Assembly (NCBI GenBank): GCA_030431635.1
Contig: JAUIIL010000006.1
Span: 62,001-126,000 of the forward strand
Length of the DNA stretch: 64,000 nt
DNA from: Bacteriovoracia bacterium
GTDB taxonomy: Bacteria; Bdellovibrionota; Bacteriovoracia; Bacteriovoracales; Bacteriovoracaceae
Reading direction: 5' to 3'
Shown: in pieces, positions 18,374 to 28,174 of the stretch
Numbering within the stretch: the first letter of the stretch is position 1
Layout of the letters: each line of letters opens with the position of its first letter
Position numbers and translations under genes: made by a program
Notes under the pieces: model-generated
The model's input: the letters and a program-made list of their open reading frames with translations, nothing else
The model's database searches: none
Told to the model about the DNA's origin: nothing

Positions 18374-20150
18374 ATTTTTCGGTGTATTTTTGTGCATCTT
18401 GCAGCTCAACTTGAACTCCCGCATCTGTTGCTTGGAGAGATTGGATTTTATGTTTAGTTTGATACTCTTGGTAATAGTTTGAGTCCTCTGGTTCAAGTTT
18501 TTGTTCCTTTAAAATATGGAGAATATGAGCTTGGTTAGTCCCTTGTTGGGTTGAGTATATCATTGCTTGATAAATAGGATGAGGAATTGTTTTAAAATCT
18601 CTTCTAGATAAAAATTTTGTCATAAATTTACCAAACTCTTGGTTAGATGAGAGACGCTTTAATGTGCATAAGTGATCAGTGAGCTTTCTATCATTTTGAG
18701 CGCTAAACTTTGTGTTAAGGAGTTCTTCTTCATAAAGAGGTTTTAAACTGACAAAACTCTCGGGATCTTTTTTTAGAACATCAAGCTCAGAGAAAAGATC
18801 GATAAGATTTTCTTGGTAAAGGGGATTAGTCTTTTTTTTCTCATACGCTTCATAAAGAAGTTCGTTGATAAGGTTTTGAGAGATACTCTCTTGATTTTGG
18901 TTTAAATAGCGAGTGAGTTGATAATTCCCATAAGTATTGGTGACATTAAGAAGTGATAAGAGGTTCTTTATATCTTTATCGCTTTCTGGAGGAGAAAAAC
19001 CTTTCATGATTTCGTTAATTTCTAGCGGCAGAGCTCTCTCTCTAAGCGCTTTTTGAATAATATGCTCTTTCAAAATATTTTTTAAATAAGTCTTCTTCTC
19101 TTTTAATTCTTTTGAATCCGCTTCCTCATGATTTAATTTATCAATAACTGAGGAGTAATCAAGAGAAAGGAGCGTTTGTTTATTTTTTTGCAAAAATTCA
19201 AGAGGAAGTTGGTAAAGAAAAGATAGAGCATATTCACCTTGAAAGTCTTTGAGAAGAATATTGTTTTCAGCTAAAAACTTAAATAGCTCAAAAGCTTTTA
19301 AAGGTTCTTTTTGGCCGTAAACTTGAAAGAAGTTATTAATATAGTCATAGCTTGCGTATTGATAAAAACTCTTCTTCATCTCATCACTAAACTCAGACTG
19401 AGGAGTTCCACACAGCCTACACATAAACTCTTGTCTTGTGATTTTCTCTTCTTTGGTATTATTTTCATTAAGATAAAAAAACTCAGCATCAACTTCGCAA
19501 CACTCCTTACAAGCAACAGTGTAATCTGGAACATCAAAAAGATGGTGTAGATTCTCTGATGAGAGTAGATGAAACATTTCATGAGAGAGGGTTTTTTCAA
19601 GTTTCCCTGATAGTTTCATCTTTTGCCAGTCATCTTGTTGAGTTTGTGCATTAAAGAAAAGATAGGGAACCTCATCAATAACTTGAGCACTTGCAATCCA
19701 GTTACTCCCATTAGCTTCGTACTCTTCTTCAGTACAAAGCATTTCGATAGGATGGACTCTATCTTCTAGAAGTCTTCCTAAATTCATCAGATGAGATTTT
19801 CCTTGCTCATTAGCAACCTTACTGGCCATACAATTGACTTGCTTTTGAAGGGACTGGGCCAAAATCTGATTTAATTCTTCTGAGTCTTTAAAAATATTTT
19901 CACAGTTAGGATTATAAGTAATATTGATTTCAATATCTTTTGTCTCATTCTTCTTTAACATCTGATAGAGTGTCTTAAATGAAGCGAAGATTTCTGGATC
20001 AAGAGGATCGGTAAGAGGAGTTTGGCAGATAGCATGTTCTTGGTTTTGCTGTTCAGGTTTTATTTCTTCACTGGACCCAATACCTGGAATCCGCAAGACT
20101 GCGGCCAGTAAGAATTGAGAAGAAAAAAAGAAAAGTAAAAAACACTTCAT
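18360..20150 (-). CDS. Secreted zincin-like protein with Cys-rich cluster
   Basis: A 596-residue protein with a signal peptide (ATG at 20150 directly after a TTG). H190-E191-x-x-H194 (SHEMFHLL) is a zinc-protease motif; about 25 residues later CKECCEVDAEFF offers E219 or E223 as a third ligand, as in gluzincins. The cysteines there and in CRLCG could bind metal or form disulfides. The C-terminal 350 residues are helical. It is probably an exported metallopeptidase, but I cannot assign it to a named family. It lies beside the subtilase gene, so two putative exported proteases are adjacent. Confidence 0.65.
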   Translation of the reverse strand: MKCFLLFFFSSQFLLAAVLRIPGIGSSEEIKPEQQNQEHAICQTPLTDPLDPEIFASFKTLYQMLKKNETKDIEINITYNPNCENIFKDSEELNQILAQSLQKQVNCMASKVANEQGKSHLMNLGRLLEDRVHPIEMLCTEEEYEANGSNWIASAQVIDEVPYLFFNAQTQQDDWQKMKLSGKLEKTLSHEMFHLLSSENLHHLFDVPDYTVACKECCEVDAEFFYLNENNTKEEKITRQEFMCRLCGTPQSEFSDEMKKSFYQYASYDYINNFFQVYGQKEPLKAFELFKFLAENNILLKDFQGEYALSFLYQLPLEFLQKNKQTLLSLDYSSVIDKLNHEEADSKELKEKKTYLKNILKEHIIQKALRERALPLEINEIMKGFSPPESDKDIKNLLSLLNVTNTYGNYQLTRYLNQNQESISQNLINELLYEAYEKKKTNPLYQENLIDLFSELDVLKKDPESFVSLKPLYEEELLNTKFSAQNDRKLTDHLCTLKRLSSNQEFGKFMTKFLSRRDFKTIPHPIYQAMIYSTQQGTNQAHILHILKEQKLEPEDSNYYQEYQTKHKIQSLQATDAGVQVELQDAQKYTEKFKCP

Positions 20151-20214
20151 CAAACTCTTTTCGGGGGAAAAAGAGTAAGAGTTAAGTACCTAACCCTTTT
20201 TGTCGGAATCCAGG

Positions 20215-21276
20215 CTAAAGAGACGTCCCGTAAATAAGATCAAGTGCTGCATTAACATCTAGTACACCTTGAACAATAGTTTGCTCTTTAATGAGAGAAG
20301 AAATGCCTTGTCTTTTGGCCGAACGCCATAAAAGCCACTTTAGCTGAGGTGGAGTAAGGCTTGGATTGGCCTGAAGAAGAAGAGCTAAAGCTCCTGTAAT
20401 AAGTGGAGCGGCCATAGAAGTACCACTCATAGGGATAAAGCTCTCACCATCTAAGGCCAGAGAATAAACATCGACTCCGTAAGTACAAATATCAACTTCT
20501 TGTTTTCCGTAATGACTAAAAGAAGCAAGGTTATAGTTTTTATCATGAGCACAAACAGTAACAGCGTTTGGTGATTTGACATTAGCAGGATAAACGCTCA
20601 CAAAATCATTGTTCTTAAAATAATTGCCTGAGGAGATGACAAGAGTGACTCTTTTCATAAAAGCTGATTCATGATCCAGAAGATCGTCCCAAACCCTAGC
20701 CGAAACATCATCGGCCATTCCACCCAAGGAGAGATTAATAATTTGGGCCCCATTTTTAGCGGCATCCCTAATGGCCGTTCGAATAACACTTTGGCTAGTT
20801 TCTCCGTCTTTAGAGAACACTTTATAAGCGCTAATCTTAACTCTTGGGGCAACTAATTTAACCAGACCAGCAACATGAGTACCATGCCCCTCATCATCAT
20901 GAGGATAAACATTACGAAGAACATAATTAATTCCATTTCCGTACTGAGGATTATAGGCATTAGGATAGTTATAGTTTTGGTAATTAAGGTTTGATTTCAG
21001 CCAACTTGAGTTTTGATTAACACCCGTATCAATGATTGCAACATGGACACCTTCGCCAGTAAATTTAAAATCATTGCCTTTGATGATTTGCTTTCTATTA
21101 ACCCATTGATTGTGTTCAAGAACATAAAAATTTTGGTAGCTAAAGCTTTTTTCATTAGCTCCAACTGCATTGATATATTGCTTTTGTTCGAGATACTTTT
21201 TGTGTCCCTCCGTAAAAAGTCCTGTAAGAATTTGAGCATGAGTGACCAAGCAAAAAAGTAGGGTAAAAATCTTCAT
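20215..21276 (-). CDS. Secreted subtilisin-family (S8) serine protease
   Basis: A 353-residue subtilase with signal peptide and the full triad: D83 (AIIDTGVN), H131 (DDEGHGTHVAG) and S287 (SGTSMAAP), plus oxyanion N218 (SSGN). The segment before D83 may be a short inhibitor-like prosequence. There is no C-terminal extension, so the mature enzyme is small and probably released or periplasmic. AAGGAC precedes the ATG. Exported proteases of this kind are abundant in predatory bacteria; a role in prey degradation is inference. Confidence 0.93.
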   Translation of the reverse strand: MKIFTLLFCLVTHAQILTGLFTEGHKKYLEQKQYINAVGANEKSFSYQNFYVLEHNQWVNRKQIIKGNDFKFTGEGVHVAIIDTGVNQNSSWLKSNLNYQNYNYPNAYNPQYGNGINYVLRNVYPHDDEGHGTHVAGLVKLVAPRVKISAYKVFSKDGETSQSVIRTAIRDAAKNGAQIINLSLGGMADDVSARVWDDLLDHESAFMKRVTLVISSGNYFKNNDFVSVYPANVKSPNAVTVCAHDKNYNLASFSHYGKQEVDICTYGVDVYSLALDGESFIPMSGTSMAAPLITGALALLLQANPSLTPPQLKWLLWRSAKRQGISSLIKEQTIVQGVLDVNAALDLIYGTSL

Positions 21277-21429
21277 TTATTGTCCTTATTTTATTTAAAG
21301 GCTTTATTAGTCAAAATACTCGCAATATTCAATAACTAGCTGTAATTATTATAGTGATAAAGAATGCAAGTCATTGAATTTTAATAAACTTAACTTAGCT
21401 TCTCCTCACTATTATCCGAAAAATATTTT

Positions 21430-23319
21430 ATGAATATTGACTTGGGCTACGAGCGAGAATTTCTCCAATTATCTGAGCAGATATATGCTGTTCTTGATCA
21501 TAAAGGATGCTTTCTAGATGTGAGCGAAAGCTGGGGAAGTAAACTTAATTGGAGAAAAGAAGAAACGATAGGAAAATCTTTTCTGGATTTTATCCACCCT
21601 GAAGATAGAGTGAATGCCATTATTTATATTCAAGAGTTACTCTCGGGGGAAAAAGAAGAAAGTCCTCTCCTTGTAAGACTTAGAACTTCGAACGAGGACT
21701 TTCTTTATATTAAGCTTAAGGCTTCTTATTGTGATATCAAAAAACATATTCTGGCCGTCCTGACAGATAATTCTTCTCTGGTGCATACGCAAGAAACTCT
21801 TGCTGAAAAAATAGCGAGCTTAGAAGAAATACAAGAAAGTGCAAAGGTTGGGAGCTGGTTTTATGATGTTCATACCCATGAGATTAAGTGGTCGAAACTT
21901 ATGTACACTATTTTCGCAGAAGACGAAAAAAAAGGTGAACCTAGTTTTGAAGAGCACTACGAATCAGTCCATCCTGATGATAGAGAGGATTGGTCTGAGG
22001 TTATCACACAATGTGGTGAGGATGGTCTTCCATATGAAACACTTTTTAGAGCCGTTCATCCTGATGGGAAAATTGTTTGGGTACAGTCAAACGGAAGAGG
22101 CATTTTTGATGATAGAGGAGAGCTCACTGCCTTAATGGGAACTTGCCAAGATGTGACTTACGAAATTAATAAACAACTTGAACTTGAAGAGGCTAAGCAA
22201 AAAGCGGAAGACTTAGCGAAGGCCAAGTCAGTCTTTTTGGCCAATATGAGTCATGAGATCCGAACTCCTTTAAATGGAATTGTTGGGATGATTGAAATTC
22301 TTCAAATGTCAGAGATCAAAAAAGAGAATAAAGAGTATTTGAAGATCATGAACGATGCGAGTATGAGCTTGTCTGAACTACTGAACGATATTCTTGATAT
22401 CTCTAAAATAGAATCAGGAAAACTTCAATTATTACCAGAGCGCAATTCAGTTGATAAAGCCTTAAATGAGGTTGTTTTATTAATGCGTCCACTAGCAACG
22501 AAAAAATTTCTCAACTTAAGACTTATCTTAGAAGAAGATGTGAAAGAGAGTGCTGTTTTTGATTATCTTCGTTTTAAACAAATCGTTATTAATCTTGTGA
22601 GTAATGCTGTTAAATTTACCCCGATGGGTGAAGTCACGATTAAGGCCTATAGGCGTGATAAGCTTTTTCATCTTGATGTGATTGATACAGGAATTGGAAT
22701 AGCACAAGAGCATATAGGGAGTTTATTTGAAAGCTTTCAACAAGTGGATCAGGGGATTCAGAAAACTTTTGGAGGAAGTGGCTTAGGTTTGGCCATTACA
22801 AAAAAGCTGGCCCAAATGATGGGGGGAGACATTGCTGTTGAATCTAATCTTGATCAAGGAAGTGTTTTTCAGGTTACCCTCCCTCTTAAATTTATTAAAG
22901 CTCCCAAAAAAGAAAAAGCGAAAGAATCAAAAGAAGATTTGAGATTAGATAAATTAAGAATTTTGATTGTGGAAGATAATGAAATAAATCAAAAAGTTAT
23001 TTGTGCACTCATTAAAAGACTCGGTGCTGAGTATGAGTTATGTGTTAATGGAGAAGAGGCCGTTGAGAGAATGGCCCATAATAATAAATTTGATGTTATT
23101 TTAATGGATATTCAAATGCCTATTATGGATGGATATACAGCAACTAAAAAAATTAGAGACTTCAACAAAGAAATTCCTATTATCGCTCTTACGGCCAACG
23201 CTTTTTCTGAACACAAAAAACTCTCTATTGAAGTAGGGATGGATGACTTTTTGACGAAGCCCATCAAGAAAGAAGCCCTTATTTTGTCTTTGAAAAAACA
23301 CTGCAGAGCAAAAGCTTAA
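21430..23319 (+). CDS. Hybrid sensor histidine kinase with two PAS domains and a receiver
   Basis: A 629-residue cytoplasmic sensor. Residues 7-115 and about 135-250 are PAS/PAC domains (DFIHPEDR and SVHPDDRED mark each). HisKA follows with phospho-acceptor H275 (MSHEIRTPLNG), then HATPase with QIVINLVSNAVKFTP, DTGIGI and GGSGLGLAI. A C-terminal receiver has acceptor D560 (LMDIQMPIMDG). There are no membrane segments and no partner response regulator alongside, so it likely passes phosphate to a distant phosphotransfer protein. The signal is unknown. Confidence 0.95.
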   Translation: MNIDLGYEREFLQLSEQIYAVLDHKGCFLDVSESWGSKLNWRKEETIGKSFLDFIHPEDRVNAIIYIQELLSGEKEESPLLVRLRTSNEDFLYIKLKASYCDIKKHILAVLTDNSSLVHTQETLAEKIASLEEIQESAKVGSWFYDVHTHEIKWSKLMYTIFAEDEKKGEPSFEEHYESVHPDDREDWSEVITQCGEDGLPYETLFRAVHPDGKIVWVQSNGRGIFDDRGELTALMGTCQDVTYEINKQLELEEAKQKAEDLAKAKSVFLANMSHEIRTPLNGIVGMIEILQMSEIKKENKEYLKIMNDASMSLSELLNDILDISKIESGKLQLLPERNSVDKALNEVVLLMRPLATKKFLNLRLILEEDVKESAVFDYLRFKQIVINLVSNAVKFTPMGEVTIKAYRRDKLFHLDVIDTGIGIAQEHIGSLFESFQQVDQGIQKTFGGSGLGLAITKKLAQMMGGDIAVESNLDQGSVFQVTLPLKFIKAPKKEKAKESKEDLRLDKLRILIVEDNEINQKVICALIKRLGAEYELCVNGEEAVERMAHNNKFDVILMDIQMPIMDGYTATKKIRDFNKEIPIIALTANAFSEHKKLSIEVGMDDFLTKPIKKEALILSLKKHCRAKA

Positions 23320-23406
23320 ACCTTTTCACCTACTTTTGACATTCACCTGACAATTCATTCTTTTATTATTCTATGATGAAAGACGTAGAAGAAAAAAGGA
23401 TGTTTT

Positions 23407-24063
23407 ATGTCTGATAAAATTCAATTGTACTCATTAGCAACACCAAACGGACAAAAGGTTTCGATAGCTCTCGAGGAAATGGGCCTTCCCTACAACGCTC
23501 ATACCATAAATATTATGGATGGCGATCAATTCTCTGACGAGTTCATAAAAATCAACCCCAATTCCAAAATTCCTGCAATCGTCGACCCAAATGGGCCTGA
23601 CGGATCCCCTCTGGCCATCATGGAATCGGGAGCTATCCTTATATATTTGGCGGAAAAGTCAAAAAAGTTTTTACCTCAGGATGAGCGTTTAAGAAGTGAG
23701 ACTCTTCAATGGCTTTTCTTTCAAGTTGGAGGAGTGGGCCCTATGTTTGGGCAGTTCGGACACTTTTATAAATACGCTGGTGATAAATGCGATCATCCTT
23801 ATCCTATACAAAGATATGCAACTGAAACAAAAAGGCTTTTAAGTGTTCTAGAAAAAAGACTAACCAATCGAAATTTTATTGTTGGTGATGACTACACAAT
23901 AGCAGACATGTCCATTGTCCCTTGGATTGTTTGCTTAAAAAAATTCTACCAAGCTGAAGATTTTCTTCATCTTTCTCAATTTGAAAGAGTTAATGCCTGG
24001 GTAGACCGCATCCTAGACAGACCCCTTACCTTGGCAGGTACGAAAGTGTGCTCCTTGAATTAA
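23407..24063 (+). CDS. Glutathione S-transferase family protein (YfcG-like)
   Basis: A 218-residue GST. The thioredoxin-like N-terminal half has LATPNGQKVSIALEE, NPNSKIPAIVD and the glutathione-binding MESGAILIYLAEK; the C-terminal helical half has IADMSIVPWI. The TPNG/NPNSKIPAI pattern fits the Nu-class disulfide-bond oxidoreductases such as YfcG and YghU. It has AAGGATG before its ATG and a strong terminator after its stop, so it is transcribed alone. Confidence 0.9.
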   Translation: MSDKIQLYSLATPNGQKVSIALEEMGLPYNAHTINIMDGDQFSDEFIKINPNSKIPAIVDPNGPDGSPLAIMESGAILIYLAEKSKKFLPQDERLRSETLQWLFFQVGGVGPMFGQFGHFYKYAGDKCDHPYPIQRYATETKRLLSVLEKRLTNRNFIVGDDYTIADMSIVPWIVCLKKFYQAEDFLHLSQFERVNAWVDRILDRPLTLAGTKVCSLN

Positions 24064-24083
24064 GTAAAGTTGTGTAGTCCAGC

Positions 24084-24113
24084 AAAAGGGCCCCTACATG
24101 GGGCCTTTTTTTA
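24084..24113 (+). terminator. Rho-independent terminator after the GST gene
   Basis: GGCCCC (24089-24094) and GGGGCC (24100-24105) form a stem extended by A/T pairs around TACAT, followed by a run of T. It may also serve the convergent YhcH-family gene, which ends at 24117. Confidence 0.9.
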
Positions 24114-24116
24114 TGA

Positions 24117-24584
24117 TTAAAGGGATAATAGTTTAAGAGGAACTTTAACCACCACTTTTTTAACTCGTTCGTACCCTTTGGATCTGAGTTGAGTCATGTG
24201 GGCATCTTCTGGCCACAGGGCCGTAAAAAAACCAACTTGATTTTCAATTATTGCCTTTGGCCCATCGGGGTAGTGGTAGAACTGAGCATCAGTGGTGTCG
24301 TTATAAGGAGTTTTAATTTGTAAGTAGTCTCGATAGAAATATTCTATCACTTCGGACCCTTCTAACGTTACTTGGATATCAACATACGTTTCATGGGATT
24401 CTAAAATGGTATTTTCATCGCGCTCTTTAGTTGAGTAGCTCATAACAATAGCAAACATACCGTGATCAAGCTCGTAGCGCTTTTCTTCACTCTTTTCATT
24501 TAAAGAATCAATAAAAGAGAAGGCCTCTTTCCAAATTGCAGAATAAGGATATTTTGAGTAATTTTTAAGACTGTCATGAATCAT
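24117..24584 (-). CDS. YhcH/YjgK/YiaL (DUF386) family protein
   Basis: A 155-residue cupin-like protein with the family pattern LESHETYVDIQVTLEG and FFTALWPEDAH, whose His and Glu residues form the metal site. Relatives include E. coli YhcH, NanQ and EbgC, sugar anomerases or beta-subunits that act in sialic-acid and galactoside metabolism. No sugar-catabolic neighbours are present here, so the substrate cannot be inferred. Confidence 0.85.
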   Translation of the reverse strand: MIHDSLKNYSKYPYSAIWKEAFSFIDSLNEKSEEKRYELDHGMFAIVMSYSTKERDENTILESHETYVDIQVTLEGSEVIEYFYRDYLQIKTPYNDTTDAQFYHYPDGPKAIIENQVGFFTALWPEDAHMTQLRSKGYERVKKVVVKVPLKLLSL

Positions 24585-24670
24585 GAGAAGAGTATGCTAC
24601 GGAATAAATATCTACACAAGTCTTGAGTTATAAGTTTGAGCTTTTTTTCAGAACAGGGTAGACTCTTCCC

Positions 24671-27600
24671 ATGACTCGACTTATTAGTTACTTCACTCAC
24701 CAGCCACTTATCTCAAACGTTATCTTTTTTGGGTTACTTATTCTTGGTTTTTTTACTTGGTTTCAAATCGGCAAAGAAGAGATGCCTGAATTTGCAAGTA
24801 ACTGGGTACGAGTGACAACGAACTATCCAGGTGCGCCGGCTGAGGATGTTGAGCTTTTTATCACAAAGCCTATTGAAGATGAGTTAAAAGGTGTTGTTGG
24901 AATTGAAGAGATTGAAACAACCTCCAGTGTTGGGACAAGTAGCTTTAGAATTGTTGTGGATGATAATTATCCCGATAAAAATGAAGTTGTTCGTGAAATC
25001 AAAGATGCTGTTTTAAGAGTCGATCTGCCATCAGAAGTCAGGGACCTTCCTGCCATCAGGCAGTTTAAGAGTTCTGAGAAGGCCATCTTGGATGTGGGGT
25101 TATACCTTAAAGGGGAGAAAAAACTCACAACCCAAATGAGACAAAAATTACAGAAGTATGTGTTAAGTTTTGAAAACCAATTGATTGCTAAAAATGAAAT
25201 CAGCTCAATTGAGAGAAGTCACTACTTAAAACCAGAGCTTCAAATACTGGTGGATCCAAAGAAGGCCCATGAACAACAAATTTCGCTTTCAAAAGTTAAA
25301 GAACAAATTCAAAGCTACAACTTACGTGTTCCTATTGGAACTCTTGAAGATAAAGGTGAGAGTAAGGTCACTGCTTATAATGAATTAGAAGACGTTAAGT
25401 CTTTGAGCTCTCTCATGCTTCGTTCAAACTATGAAGGGCTGGGAGTTCACCTGGGCGACATTGCTCACGTGCAAGATAGTTTTGAAAAATCAAACTCTAT
25501 TTTTAAGATTAATGGGCATGAAGGAATTTTTCTTAACATCAAAAAAAGTATCGCTACTGATATTTTAACAGCTCAAAAAGTGGTGAAAGAGCAAATCGCT
25601 CTTTTTCAAAAGAATAATAAAAATGTGGGAATTGGTGTGACTTTAATGGATGATGAGTCTTACGCCGTTCAAAATAGATTAAAAATCATCAGCTCCAATG
25701 GAATTTTAGGTTTCATCCTGATCCTTATTATCCTTTTTATCTTTCTTGATTTTAAATCTGGTTTTTGGGTGGCCATGGGAATTCCATTCTCCATGAGTTT
25801 TACTCTTATTATCGCTGCTATTGTGGGCTATACAGTGAATAATATGACTCTGGCTGGAGTTATTATTGTTTTGGGAATCGTTGTTGATGACGCCATTATT
25901 ATCGCTGAGAATATTGCCAGAAAAAGAGAAGAAGGTCTAAGAGGAGTTGAAGCAGCTATTGAAGGGGCCAAAGAAGTTGTTAAACCAATTTTTGCTAGCA
26001 TTATTACAACCTGTGTGGCCTTTGTTCCTCTTATCTTCTTTGAAGGTTTCTTTGGTAAACTCGTTGCCTATATCCCTCTTATTGTAATTTTGATGCTTTT
26101 AGGTTCTCTCTTGGAGTCTATTTTTATCCTCCCTTCTCACTTGGTGACTTACAAAGAGTATATTCGTAAGGAGAATTGGTTTAATAGATATGAAGAAATG
26201 TATGCGAATTTCTTGCAAAAAGTTTTTCAGATGAGAACTCTGGCCATTAGTATTTTTACTTTGCTACTTGGACTTTCTATTTACTTTTTCGTTTCAACTC
26301 TTCGTTTTGAAATGTTTCCAAGGGAAGAGAGCACTGAAATTATTGTTAAAGTCAAGGCCCCAAAAGAGACTACAAGAAATGAGATGTCTGAGCTCATCGA
26401 CCCCATTGAAAAGTTTTTGGCCGAAGATACAAAAAATGTTGTAGGGGTAAGAACAAGTATTGGGCTTAACCGTAGAGGGGGAGAGGTTAAAGAAAATGAA
26501 GCTTCAATTCTGGTGGAGATTTTTCCAAGGGATGAAAGAGATACGGATTTAAATCATTTAATTGACGGGTGGGAGCTCGCGAGTAAAGAAGTCAAAGGAC
26601 TCGATGAAATTAAATTTTTAAGAGGTCGCTGGGGACATGATTCTGGGAGCTCGATTGAACTACAAATTCAAGAAAGTGATGATAAGTTAAGAGCACAGCT
26701 GGCCGATGTTCTCGCACAGAAAATGAAAGACCTTGGGATTATGGATGATGTTGAAATTGAAGAGCCACTTATTAAGAAAGAATATATCTTTCATCTGATG
26801 CAACCAGAGATTATGCGTTTAAGTGTGACTCCAGAGAAGATAACCAGTGCTCTTCGATCTTTTGTTCAAGGCTCTATTGTTTACTCTATTAATAAAGGGG
26901 AGGAGGAAATTGATGTCAGGCTCTCGGTTCCAGATTCAGATAAGACTAATATCTCTAAACTTTTAAAGCTGAAAGTAGAAAACTCACAAGGCGAATTAAT
27001 TCAATTAACTCGCCTTGTAAAAATGAAGGAAGTCATTCGTCCTGTGAATATAAAAAGAGTGAACTACAAGAGAACGACGATGATTTATGCGAATAAAAAA
27101 GAGGAACTTAAAATAACTCCTTTAGAAGTGGCAGAAAAACTAGAGCGTGATGTTTTCCCAGAAGTTCTTAATGATTTTCCTACAGCGATTCTTAAATTTA
27201 GAGGGGAAATCGAAGACTCTCGCGAGAGTCAGGGAGAATTTTTAAACTCAATTTATATGACGGTTATTTTTATCTATTTCATTCTAGTTATTATGTTTAA
27301 CTCTTTAACGAAGCCTTTTATTGTTTTGGCCATTATTCCTTTTGGGCTCAGTGGTGTTGTCTACACTCTTCTTCTACATTCTATGAGTATCTATGGCTTC
27401 TTCGCTGTCATTGGCGCACTTGGAATGATTGGAGTTGTTATCAATGATGCGATTGTCATGATTGATAAGATTGATAATACTCCTGGGGCCCAAGGCTCTT
27501 TTGAAAAAATCGCCCAAGTGGCCTCCACTAGACTCAGACCTATTCTCGTTACAACACTCACGACTGTTGTGGGAATACTCCCCACTGCTTATGGTGTAGC

Positions 27601-27724
27601 AGGTTATGATTCTATGCTGGCCGAGATGATGCTTACCATGGGATGGGGACTAGCTTATGGTACAATTATTACTTTAGTTTTGATTCCAATTCTCTATACT
27701 TTCTCTAGAGAAAAAACTGTTTAA
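24671..27724 (+). CDS. RND-family efflux transporter permease (AcrB-like), orphan
   Basis: A 1017-residue inner-membrane pump with the duplicated RND layout: a first transmembrane helix (about residues 15-32), a large periplasmic domain, a helix bundle with VVDDAIIIAENIAR carrying the proton-relay aspartates, then a second copy with INDAIVMIDKID. The family exports drugs, lipids or metals using proton motive force, normally with a periplasmic adaptor and an outer-membrane channel. No adaptor or TolC-like gene is adjacent, so this pump either works alone or borrows partners from elsewhere. Confidence 0.93.
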   Translation: MTRLISYFTHQPLISNVIFFGLLILGFFTWFQIGKEEMPEFASNWVRVTTNYPGAPAEDVELFITKPIEDELKGVVGIEEIETTSSVGTSSFRIVVDDNYPDKNEVVREIKDAVLRVDLPSEVRDLPAIRQFKSSEKAILDVGLYLKGEKKLTTQMRQKLQKYVLSFENQLIAKNEISSIERSHYLKPELQILVDPKKAHEQQISLSKVKEQIQSYNLRVPIGTLEDKGESKVTAYNELEDVKSLSSLMLRSNYEGLGVHLGDIAHVQDSFEKSNSIFKINGHEGIFLNIKKSIATDILTAQKVVKEQIALFQKNNKNVGIGVTLMDDESYAVQNRLKIISSNGILGFILILIILFIFLDFKSGFWVAMGIPFSMSFTLIIAAIVGYTVNNMTLAGVIIVLGIVVDDAIIIAENIARKREEGLRGVEAAIEGAKEVVKPIFASIITTCVAFVPLIFFEGFFGKLVAYIPLIVILMLLGSLLESIFILPSHLVTYKEYIRKENWFNRYEEMYANFLQKVFQMRTLAISIFTLLLGLSIYFFVSTLRFEMFPREESTEIIVKVKAPKETTRNEMSELIDPIEKFLAEDTKNVVGVRTSIGLNRRGGEVKENEASILVEIFPRDERDTDLNHLIDGWELASKEVKGLDEIKFLRGRWGHDSGSSIELQIQESDDKLRAQLADVLAQKMKDLGIMDDVEIEEPLIKKEYIFHLMQPEIMRLSVTPEKITSALRSFVQGSIVYSINKGEEEIDVRLSVPDSDKTNISKLLKLKVENSQGELIQLTRLVKMKEVIRPVNIKRVNYKRTTMIYANKKEELKITPLEVAEKLERDVFPEVLNDFPTAILKFRGEIEDSRESQGEFLNSIYMTVIFIYFILVIMFNSLTKPFIVLAIIPFGLSGVVYTLLLHSMSIYGFFAVIGALGMIGVVINDAIVMIDKIDNTPGAQGSFEKIAQVASTRLRPILVTTLTTVVGILPTAYGVAGYDSMLAEMMLTMGWGLAYGTIITLVLIPILYTFSREKTV

Positions 27725-28100
27725 AAAAAAGAATAATAAGAGAAGAGCTCATAATAACAAGTGGCCACAGAGTTAACTGCATTCCTACAACTCTTAATTT
27801 AAAATTTGTTTTCTCTCGCGCTACTCCCAGGTAGTGCAAAAGTCTTCCTAAGAAAATACAGCTTCCTAAAATCACAACCAAAGCGCGAGGAACAGCAGGA
27901 GATTGCTCTAAAAAATAAAGAAGAATGAGTAGAATAGGAACGTAGGCCGCAAAGTTTGAGTGAGCACTCACGTAGGGAAGAATCTCATTATTCTCTCCAG
28001 CTCCGTAGGAGATTTGTTTTCTTTTGCGTTGTTTAATCACTTCAACCGAGATTTTCATGTACAAAAGAGCTAATAAAGCAGCGAAAAATGAAGTTATCAT
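27705..28100 (-). CDS. MAPEG-family membrane protein
   Basis: A 131-residue protein with four predicted transmembrane helices and the MAPEG pattern SAHSNFAAYVPILLILL and GRLLHYLGV. The family covers glutathione-dependent membrane enzymes, but bacterial members have mostly unknown substrates. It overlaps the RND gene end by 20 bases in convergent orientation and diverges from ssrA. Confidence 0.85.
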   Translation of the reverse strand: MITSFFAALLALLYMKISVEVIKQRKRKQISYGAGENNEILPYVSAHSNFAAYVPILLILLYFLEQSPAVPRALVVILGSCIFLGRLLHYLGVAREKTNFKLRVVGMQLTLWPLVIMSSSLIILFFKQFFL

Positions 28101-28174
28101 GCATAAATATTAGGTCCACTACCTCGGCAGTGGTATCCTCATCGCGTCAAGTGTGATATACTGTTTTTCTCAAT

